From NCBI GenBank assembly GCA_016800925.1, contig JABCPU010000073.1, forward strand, positions 62,001 through 126,000: a DNA stretch of 64,000 nucleotides. Reading direction: 5' to 3'. Shown piece by piece: positions 36,586 to 45,192 of the stretch. Under the pieces are notes generated by a model. That model searched no databases. It saw nothing but the letters and a program-made list of their open reading frames with translations, and was not told the DNA's origin. Each line of letters begins with the position of its first letter. The stretch's first letter is position 1. The stretch is from Suillus spraguei (lineage: Eukaryota > Basidiomycota > Agaricomycetes > Boletales > Suillaceae). A program made the position numbers and the translations under genes.

Positions 36586-38844
36586 TTATTCATCATCATT
36601 CGAAGATGAGCGGAGGGCGAGAGAGTAGCGGTGATTTCGGAAGAGTTTTCGTGATAGTGATTTCGTGAAGATGTCGGCGACCATATCATGTGTAGGTATG
36701 TATGGGATGTTGATGGTGCCATCGTTTACAAGATCTCGAATGAAATGGTAGCGCACACGAATGTGCTTCGCACGATCATGGAACTGGGGGTTTTTCGTTA
36801 GGGCACGGCTTCCATTATTGTCTCCATACAGAGTGGTAGGTGTGATGAAGGATGAATCAAGTCCAAAATCGTGCAATAATTGACTAAGATGAATTTGTTC
36901 GCGCGCAGCATTCGAGAGGGCAATATATTCGGCTTCCGTTGAGGACGTGGCTACGACTGACTGTTTTTGAGAACGCCAGCTGATGGGGGAGCCAAAAAGG
37001 TAATAGACATAGCCACCAATTGATCGACTATCATCTTTATCTGACGCAAAATCTGAGTCTGAGTAGCCGATGAGTCCCTGGTCTGATAGACCAAAAGTGA
37101 GGGAATATTGGGCTGTTCCACGAATATATCGAAGGAGATGATGGAGTTGGTGGTAGTGTTCAACACCTGGATTGCTCAAAAATTTTGACAGCGTGGATAC
37201 CGCATATGCAATATCAGGACGACTCACACGCATGGCAAAATTGAGTTCACCAATGGTGCGAGCATATGGGAGGTGCGTGAATTGCTGTTTCTCGGCCTCA
37301 GTGAGAGGGACTGTGGTCTTGGACAGTGGAACACCGGGCACAAGAGGTGTGGATGCAGGACGGCAATCTGACATCTTTGTTTCACTGAGGATCTGTTCCA
37401 GGAAGGCAGTCTGGTTGATTTTAAGGAGTCGTTTGGAGCGGTCGCGTGTGATGTGCATCCCTAGAAAATGACGTGCTTTACCAAGGTCCTTCATCTCGAA
37501 ACGCTTACTCAGCGCAGTCTTGAAATCATCGAGGAATTGTCTGCAGTTCGAGGCGAGCAACATGTCATCAACATAGATGAGCAACCAGATGGTTTTATCT
37601 CCTTTTCGCAGGACATACAGGCTGTAGTCTGCTTCACTCCGCACGAAATTAAAACCTTCTTTTCGCAAATAATCGTCAAGGGTCTTATTCCATTGACGAC
37701 CTGCTTGCTTTAAGCCATAAATAGCCTTCAAGAGCTTCCAAACCCAATCTGGGTACTTTGAGTCTTCGAAACCGGGCAGTTGACGCATATAGATGTCCTC
37801 GTCAAGTCCACCATTGAGAAACGCTGTCTTGACATCCATTTGATCGAGTTCGAGATCAAATTTTGCGACCATTGAGAGGAATGCTCGTGTAGTATCATAC
37901 TTTGCTACTGGTGCAAAAGTTTCAGTATAATCAAGGCCTTCGACCTGTGAGAATCCTTGTGCAACCAGACGAGCTTTATAACGAACAATCTGACCACTTT
38001 CATCATATTTGTAAGCATATACCCACCGTGAACCAACTGCCTTCCGACCAGGAGGTAGTGGAACGAGTACACCAGTTCCTTTCTCTTGTAGTGAAGCTAG
38101 TTCCTCTATCATAGCACTCTCCCAGAATGCAGACTCCTCACTAGATGTGCGAGCTTCAGATAGTGTTTGTGGGGGTTGTTTTCGTCCATCAGTCATATTC
38201 TGAGCGGATCCTAGCATTGCAGAATGTTCTGTGATGGTTTCAGATGACTGCACTTCTGAGTCTGTATGTGAGTGAATTGGAACATATGTCCAGCGTCGAT
38301 TGACGGGAACATTAGGCTTGGCTGGGATTGCAACAGAACGGGGAAGAGGGAGTGTAGCCTCAACACATTGACAAGTCGAACGGCGTGGGAAAGGTTCAGG
38401 GATTGAGACGATACTTGATGATTCCTCCACAGCAGGTGTCGCAGCTTGGTCTATTCCGTTTTCATCAGTTTGTGGGAATGGGAGAGGTGGTTCAGCAGAT
38501 ACTATGGGTGTTATGAGAGGTGAAACTCCCACTGAAACAGTAGTTGTCAATGGTATAGGTGTCCTTGTAATCTTTGGAATGGAGATGCCTGAATCTTCTC
38601 TGCTCCTTGAGTCTTGTACTATGACAGTTGGCATATCCACAGATTCTTGTATGTGGATACGCTGATTATAGAGTTCAACAAGTGAAGAGATCACTGAGTT
38701 AGGAGTTCCATAGAAAATATTCTCATCAAAGTGAACATTTCGGGACCGAACAATTTTCCATGCTGTCGGATCCCATAGCAAATAACCAGCATCCTTGATG
38801 TGACCAAGTAAAAAACACCGTCGTGACACATAGTCATACTTGTG
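36586..38844 (-). pseudogene. Copia pol, reverse transcriptase and RNase H part
   Basis: Long open frame following the in-frame TGA. Begins HKYDYVSRRCFLLGH (integrase C-terminal region), then the RT domain (EESAFWESAMIEELASLQEK, RWVYAYKYDESG, DVKTAFLNGGLDEDIYM, the YVDD catalytic box in WLLIYVDDMLL, FEMKDLG) and RNase H (GYSDSDFASDKDD, SSTEAEYIAL, DNNGSRALTKNPQFHDRAKH). Stops just before the polypurine tract. Intact in itself but disconnected from the upstream pol frame. Confidence 0.9.
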
Positions 38845-39567
38845 TCATGTAGCATCCGGAACATGTGCATAAGCAAGACAGCCAAATGGGCGCAGATGTG
38901 TGACATCAGGGGGATATCCATGAAAGAGTTCAAAGGGTGTCTTCTCCTCAATGGCTGATGACGGAAGGAGATTCTTTATGTATGCTGAATTCAAGGTAGC
39001 ATAGCCCCAAAATGATCGCGGGAATCCACTATGATGGTGTGCACTCAAAGCATGTGTGACGATAGTCTGACATCCACGCTCAGCGACCCCATTTTGCTCT
39101 GCAGTATGTGGCATCGAAAGTTCATGTTCTATACCCTTGTCATGCAGGAATTTGGTGACAGTGCTGGAGATATATTCGCCACCATTGTCACTGCGGAGGC
39201 GCTTTACTTGCTGACCCGACTGCTTCTCGATCCAAATGATGTATTTTTGTAGGCAAGAAAACACATCACTTTTGTGTTTGATGAGATAGATTGTTGAGTA
39301 ACGGGAGAAGTCGTCTGTGAATGCAACAAAATATATTTCTCCAGATGCAGTAGCAGTGTCAATAGGTCCCCAGACGTCCATATGAATGAGTTCTGCGATG
39401 TGGGTGGCACGGTGACGAGCATGTGATGGGAAGGGGAAGTGCTTGTGTTTTCCCATCAGACATGACTGACATTCAATGTGATCGGCACCATGTTCCATAG
39501 GTTGATCTGGCCTATTATCAGCAAGAACAAGTCCAGTGACCACCTTTTCAGCTTTGCGCAAGGTAGT
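38845..39567 (-). pseudogene. Copia pol, integrase part
   Basis: Retroviral-type integrase core: zinc-binding CQSCLMGKHKHFPF tail, then MDVWGPIDTATASGE with the first catalytic Asp, FTDDFSRYSTIYL, SDNGGEY with the second Asp, and PHTAEQNGVAERG with the Glu. It ends at TGA 38845-38847, where a single C-to-T change of CGA (Arg) would explain the stop. Upstream it is cut at 39567 by the solo LTR. Confidence 0.88.
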
Positions 39568-39572
39568 ATTAG

Positions 39573-40047
39573 TGTTACGAACTGGGGTGGCGTCACCAGC
39601 GACAGTGACAAGACACAGACGGTCTGCTGGGAGTTCTTACAATGTTCAAAAGAGAACAAGGTGAAAGTACAAGGAACGCGTTCCGAGTACGATCAAGGGT
39701 TCAGCCTTAATGACAAGTCTGAGAGGTATCCACGAGAATAGAGACTAAGGCTAAGGAGTGCTTAGACTTAGAGACAATTCAAGACGACTTAGGTTGGAGA
39801 CCTAAGCGAAGGAGATTCCAGGTAAAACCCAGTAAGATTAAAGTAGGGAATCTACTACAAGTACACTGTGCTTAAATAGGCCAATATGTGCGCACAGACC
39901 AGGAAAGGTGTGAGAATATACGTGCGTATCCAAAGAAGGAAGGCAACTATAGTACAAATGCGTTGAGCATATGAGTCAGAGTTATGTTATGTAATATACA
40001 CGGTGAATGAGGTAAGAAAATGAATAGGGGCACGTACGATTGTAACA
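39573..40047 (-). mobile_element. Solo LTR (475 bp) nested in copia pol
   Basis: Begins TGTTAC and ends GTAACA (6-bp terminal inverted repeat), flanked on both sides by ATTAG (39568-39572 and 40048-40052). It interrupts the pol frame between GHAAN and TTLRKAEK, which become contiguous and in frame when it and one TSD copy are removed. Contains a TATA-like CCTATTTAAGC on the minus strand. No internal retroelement sequence remains, so it arose by LTR-LTR recombination. Confidence 0.85.
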
Positions 40048-40052
40048 ATTAG

Positions 40053-41532
40053 CTGCATGACCCATTCGTGCATGCCAAACTGCTGCTGGTAGTGGCATGT
40101 TTGACAAAGCCTTGGCGGCGAAGGCAATATGGTCACGGCTGTACTTTGCACAAAGATAGTATAACCCATCAGTACAATTAACTTGGGCAATGGTGGCACC
40201 ATCTGTTCGGTGTATACGGGCTCCTTTCGCATTCGTTTCAAAGAAGATACCCTCCGATGCAAGAGCTGAGACAGATATCAAAGTGCATCGCAGATCGGGA
40301 ACATGTAGAAAAGGCAGCCCAATAGGCTCCCATCTTCCATCATTGTCGAGCACTAACTTTATAATCCCCCAGCCCAGAGCGAAAACAACATCATCATTTG
40401 CAAGTTTCACTGTTAAGGGTGGATTATAGGGAGCATAGCGAGTAAATAGGGAGTGGTCCGATTCCATATGTGCAGTTGCGGCAGAATCTACATGGAAGGA
40501 GAAAGAACTATTGCTCGTATTAGAGAAACTGGCTTCATGCATAGGTAGACGGAGGAATGATGGGATGGTGTCATGTTGCACTAGAGCAGGAGTTGGTAGA
40601 TCAGTGATCTGCGAGGTTGATGAAAGAGTTTGTGCTGACGTGATCGGAGAGTCTGTCTTTGCTAGACGAGTATGGCAGTTGTACCAAATATGTCCTGTGC
40701 ACTTACAGAATCCACATGTCGAGCACCACGAGAGTTCCCACTTGTCTCCTTTGGCTGCATCAAGGTCCTTCGGCTTGGGACGGTCAGCTGGCTTGCCTGG
40801 TTTGGCAGCTCGAGCTGCCATGGCAGTATGGTGCGCATGAGGGTTATCGGATCCAAAACTCGCATAGTATTGTTCAGAATTCCGGATCTGACTAACAACA
40901 CCTTCAAGCGTGAGCTTTCCAGCATTTGCATCAGCACTATGAAGTATGAGTTGCGAGAGCGGGGCATAGAAGTCTGGTAATGCACGAAGTAGTGCCTGTA
41001 CGAGAGTATACTCATTACACTTCCATTCTGCTGACTCGATGGCCTTAAACTGTGCCTTAATGTCAGTGATCTCCTTGATTGACTGCATGAGCGAGTTGCT
41101 GTCTGATGCCTTTGGAAGATCAAAGACACAACCCATGAGGCGAGTGAAACGAACGCCAATAGTAGCCTGGTACTTGTTCTCGAGTGCCTTCCAAACAAGA
41201 GCAGGGTCTGAGATGCCCGTAAAGTGAATTAGATCACTAGAATGGACAGCCATGCCCAAAAGACCCTTCGTGATACTCTGTCGTTCACGGAAAGAAACGA
41301 CATCTGTACTGGCATCATGAGTGGTAACACGTTGCTTAAAAGCTGCATCAGGTTCATTAGCAAGCTTTACTGGGGGGTGTGGTTCCTTCTCGTCACCGAT
41401 GAGGAGGCGCCACAGATTGAACAACGAAAGCCAAAGGTCCATAGATGTGACCCACGACGAGTAATTTGAACCATTGGCATCAAGTGGAGGGTGAGGAAAC
41501 GAGGAAGGGATTCGGATATTTGATGTAGACAT
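40053..41532 (-). pseudogene. Copia Gag, protease and pre-integrase part
   Basis: Probable start ATG at 41530-41532 (MSTSNIRIPSSFPHPPLD); an open frame extends further upstream without an ATG. Gag of the UBN2 type (LWRLLIGDEKEPH, ALENKYQATIGVRFTRLMG, LVQALLRALPDFYAPL), a zinc knuckle CGFCKCTGHIWYNC (CX2CX4HX4C), the protease site FHVDSAATAHM (DSA in place of DSG/DTG), and the pre-integrase box AAVWHARMGHAAN. The frame then enters the solo LTR and stops. Confidence 0.88.
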
Positions 41533-41771
41533 TCCGGATGATAATGACGAGTGTGACAATGATGGTGTCAGCGAAGCAGGAGGAATGGGCAAATTAAGTA
41601 TCGGTTGAGGTGAAAGAATGGGCGTCAGCGGTGGCGACGGAGGTAGAGCGATAAGAAGGATCCAAGGATCTAGCGGCAATACGGGGCGGCCTCGTTCCAG
41701 TTCGGAAAGAATCAGAAGGCTCAGATGTAGGATGGGTAGGAGGGAAAACGAATGAAAGTCCTAGTCTGAGC

Positions 41772-41785
41772 CAGGGCTCATAACC
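41772..41785 (-). promoter_or_regulatory. Copia primer-binding site, initiator tRNA-Met half-molecule type
   Basis: Next to the 5' LTR the plus strand reads cagggctcataacc, which is the anticodon arm (CAU loop) of a fungal initiator tRNA-Met. The element would thus be primed by an internal fragment of that tRNA, as known for Drosophila copia and Ty5. Confidence 0.75.
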
Positions 41786-41979
41786 TGTGAAGAGGCGACG
41801 AGACTCGAACTAGAAACGAGAGAGAGTGATAACTCAGTCTTAGTTGGAAAGACTGAGGGAAAAGAATTCTATGGACACTGAATATTAGAGGATCGTTTGA
41901 ACGGAGAACGAAAATATGAACGTGGATGAAACGTGTATGATAAGTATGTAATGATAGATAAGAGGAACATATTTTGATA
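41786..41979 (-). repeat. Copia 5' LTR
   Basis: 194 bp, identical to 36353-36546. Confidence 0.93.
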
Positions 41980-41984
41980 TAAAT
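41980..41984. repeat. Target-site duplication TAAAT, right side of copia element
   Basis: Pairs with 36348-36352. Confidence 0.85.
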
Positions 41985-42003
41985 GACGATATGCCTCTGG
42001 TCT

Positions 42004-42276
42004 CATCAGGAAATTCACACATTCCTTGACGTGCTTAATCAGCTTAACTCACTTATCTCAAAACTTGTTTGCTCTCTCTCACATCATTCACCTGGCATAT
42101 CTTATATTTTTTGAGTGCGAAATATAATAAAACATGTATATTAATATATCTCAACATTTTTTTTCTGAATTCACTCACATTGAAATTTTGGACAAGTAGA
42201 TTCAATTTCACCAAGGCAGTTAAGTGTAAATAAGTCTGCATAAGGGCACGTCAAGGAATGTGTGAATTTCCTGATG
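42004..42276. mobile_element. MITE-like element, 273 bp with perfect 31-bp terminal inverted repeats
   Basis: Left end 42004-42034 (catcaggaaattcacaca...) and right end 42246-42276 are exact reverse complements. The AT-rich centre has no coding capacity. It lies in the coding part of the protease-family gene, after FVMPK and before RPEAYRHLKH. Removing it restores the frame if a 2-bp CT is taken as the target duplication. Confidence 0.8.
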
Positions 42277-42449
42277 CTCTTGGGCATGACAAAGGGATCC
42301 TTTGACGTGCGGTACACTAACTTGGGAGGGGAACCAGATATCCCTGCATAATAAAAAGTGGACTCAACCTGGGAGATAGTGTAGGGAGAGGCACCAGAAG
42401 AGATGCTCGAGGGGTATTGGCCATAGAGGCTGAAGTCGGAGAAGTCCAT
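42277..42449 (-). pseudogene. 5' portion of the disrupted protease-family gene
   Basis: Starts MDFSDFSLYGQYPSSISSGA and continues YTISQVESTFYYAGISG, PPKLVYRTSKDPFVMPK, the typical N-terminus of the family whose remainder lies at 34860-36352. The frame enters the MITE and ends at a stop within it. An in-frame ATG at 42515 would extend it upstream. Confidence 0.7.
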
Positions 42450-42515
42450 GCCAGTGGGGGAGAGGGTAGGGCCGCCTTGGCTAGGGCAATACACTCTTGA
42501 TGAAATGCTGAACAA

Positions 42516-43947
42516 TTCACTAGATGAGTGTACATATACAGGATAGTAATAAAACTCACCTGTTCTAGTGGAGCTGAGTGGTTTGGTGACCAGAAAAATT
42601 GAGCTCTCTGGAGAGGGGAAACTCGATCACCCTATTAGTCATCACTCCCACACATCACTGATCTACATATGGTGATCCAATATTAGTAGAGATGTCGGGA
42701 ATTGTCGAACGACGTGCAAATGGGAATCTGAGCCCAGGAGACAAGGCATGTCAGACGTGTGTTCAACTGCACGTCCTGGAGGATCTTGCAGTGAGTTACA
42801 AAGGCTCAACGTTTATGATCTGGTCAACAGTGCGTGGTCCACTGGAGTAGAATTCTGCCGGTGAATGTTTATTACAGCTATTTTCATATCGATAGACCAG
42901 AATCTGCAAAACACATATAGCCACTTTTGGAGCGAAACCAAATAGAGGCGCGCATGCTAGCTACTTTTGTAACTTGCTTGTGGAATACTGACCGCCGACC
43001 ATCGTCAACATGCACGGAAATCGTCGACATATACCAGATACTGCGAAGCAGTAGTGCGTTGTTAGTCCATACATCGATGGCCATAGCACAAGTGACAGGA
43101 TACAGCCACCAAGCAGTCAGTCGAGTTCCTCGGCTCTTGGAGCATCAGTAAACCGGTGAGACTTAGATATTGTACACACTGAATGAAATTTCTTGGGGAC
43201 TCATGACGAGCAATTTATGTCATTTAAATTACATTACAGCTGTTTTCATAAATACTATCGTTGGGCCAGAGTTGCAAAATCTGGCGACCTCATTTTCATA
43301 ACTCATTTTTTGCTACACATTAAGATGAGAAAAATATATGGAACTGTAACTACGTGTGTCAGAATGGAGCTCCAGTTTACAGAAGAACTAAATATGCAAA
43401 AATGATACTGCCAGAAGGATGCCGACTCTAAATGTTAGAAATAGTAGAGTTGCAAAGCTTCCCACAGGTGTGTTGGCGCAGGTGTCACATTCTGTCACGG
43501 CGGCACGTTTGAACTCCGATGATCTGACGCTCAGTACACCCAAATTCTCAGTAGCGTTGAAAAATAAGAGTTAGTACTCCGCTCACGAATGTCACGCTTG
43601 AGCATTCTCTGACTGTCGTGATTACATCGTCGATAACAACAGCAACTCTGCTCTAATCATGTTATAAAAATATGGAGGAGGTGAGGACTAGTATAAAGGG
43701 TTCCTGGAAAAAAGGAGACTTTTTTTTGGCTGGGGTTTACACTTCCCTTGATTGTTTTACATGAAAGCATGTGACTTGGGGGATAATTTTGATGCCGAGG
43801 GCATTCATCATGTTTTCTTTTTATGTAAAACAAAAAATACAGTACTATAGATCAATAATAAAAGGTCTCATTTCCAAGAGTTGGAGGTTTAGAATGTGTT
43901 GTATTTTGTGCTATGAGGTGTTTTGCAACCCTGGCCCAACGATAGTA
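42516..43947. other. Intergenic region with short dispersed repeats
   Basis: No gene supported. Segments near 42868-42925 and 43230-43300 resemble each other (attacagctNttttcata). The one at 43165-43222 matches 30123-30183. An 11-bp inverted pair lies at 43752-43762 and 43823-43833. Confidence 0.45.
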
Positions 43948-44942
43948 TGCGGAATCGCAAAAGTTGAAACTCGGGCGTCGGAAATGCCCGGTCAGGACCC
44001 CGTAAGCACTTGAGTGACAAATCCAGCACCAATTCAGAGTGCTTCGCTGAGAGACGATGTCGTCGCCATCACCCTCCGTTGAGATACCTCAATTTAGGGC
44101 TACATTCATTGTCCATCTTGATACATACACAAAGACTACTACTCAAACTAATGGCAAAGCAAGTCCAAGGAAGTCAAGTCTACAAAAGTCAAGGAACTTG
44201 TATTTCAAATCTCTGAGCCCAACTACCTCGAATTTCTGACTATCATCCTCGCAAAACATCGCAAGTCACAATACAGGGTTACTGAGAGGAAAAAGTATGG
44301 TTTCAAGTAATAGAAGCAAAGTTTGACGTACCTTGTTCCAATTTTTGATCTCCCATGGCGTCGAATGATTGTTCTTTCATCTTTTGCAGCCTCGTCTCCG
44401 AACATCAACATTTCCGGGTCAGGTGCTATCTCAGCAATACTATTCATGAAAATGGCACGTAGTTCCTCGTTCCTTTCAAGAGCATATGTAGAAATACACT
44501 TGCGATTGACATGCAGTCGACGAAATGTGCGAAAAAGTGTTGGTATGGACACACACTCCACGGCGAGAGCGTAGTTCATGTTGTAGCTCATCAAGATAGA
44601 TGGTGGGACGATGGCGGAGGATGGTTGTAATGAATGCGATGTCGTTGACAGTGAGGCTGCGACGCCGGCCTTGATTGCTGCAGTGGTACTGTGAAACTAA
44701 GGGAAAAAGTTGCAAGACTTTGTATACGAGAGTCTTCTTGACCCCAAGCGGATGGCATATATGCTTGACAGAATGCCCACGTCGACGTAGAATAGCAATT
44801 CGAGCTTTCAAGTCTGCTGAAACAGTGCGTGGTGGTATACTAACTATGACAGTGACTGACAGCGCGCTGTATTGCCTCAAGTGCTTACGGGGTCCTGGCC
44901 GGGCATTTCCGACGCGCGAGTTTCAACTTTTGCGATTCCGCA
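43948..44942 (-). mobile_element. Degenerate Tc1/mariner-like DNA transposon
   Basis: 995 bp bounded by long inverted repeats (43948-44015 and 44875-44942; two mismatches in 68 bp), ends TGCGGAATCGC / GCGATTCCGCA. TA flanks the left end; the right flank reads TG, perhaps a mutated TA. It contains a broken transposase. Confidence 0.8.
44223..44838 (-). pseudogene. Transposase remnant of Tc1/mariner-like element
   Basis: N-terminal helix-turn-helix part (PPRTVSADLKARIAILRRRG, KTLVYKVLQLF), then RRRSLTVNDIAFITTILRHR, VSIPTLFRTFRRLHVNRKC, and the first catalytic Asp in EMLMFGDEAAKDERT. Related Agaricomycete transposases begin MPPRT; here the codon is ATA (44836-44838). A one-base shift lies near 44560-44570, and the rest of the DDE domain is deleted after about residue 190. 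It cannot be active. Confidence 0.75.
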
Positions 44943-45192
44943 TGTTTTATGAAAACAGGATAACTATGTGAATCATTGCATCGTATAAACATACTGATAC
45001 CCGACACTAAACGGGAAATACGCACAAAAAAAAAGTAACCCTTGATTATAGTATCCAAATGCGAAGTCGTTAGTTTCCTCGCTAATTTAAACGTACACGT
45101 GACAACTGTGGCTGCGCCATAACTCAGACTCTCTTCTTGAAGTTGACAGTCGTCAAGACGTTCGTGTCAACGTTTTAACCCCTTCCACCGCG

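Larger units (their letters stand above)
36353..41979 (-). mobile_element. Ty1/copia LTR retrotransposon, 5,627 bp
   Basis: Complete structure on the minus strand: 5' LTR 41786-41979, primer-binding site, Gag, protease, integrase, reverse transcriptase, RNase H, polypurine tract (36547-36555, GAGTGGGAG) and 3' LTR 36353-36546. Integrase precedes RT, the copia order. LTRs are 194 bp and identical base for base; the 5-bp TSD is perfect. It sits inside a protease-family gene. The coding part is broken by a nested solo LTR and one in-frame TGA, so this copy cannot make its own enzymes. Confidence 0.93.

Noticed and set aside
36586..41679. Treating the copia open frames as three or four separate host genes
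   Set aside because: They are ordered Gag, protease, integrase, RT, RNase H on one strand between identical LTRs.
42004..42276. Reading the inverted-repeat insert as an intron of the protease-family gene
   Set aside because: No donor/acceptor pair at its ends keeps the frame; the GTGAGT inside leads to a stop at the possible acceptors tried.
43752..43833. 11-bp inverted pair as ends of a transposon
   Set aside because: Short, only 82 bp overall, no target duplication; likely a chance AT-rich hairpin.
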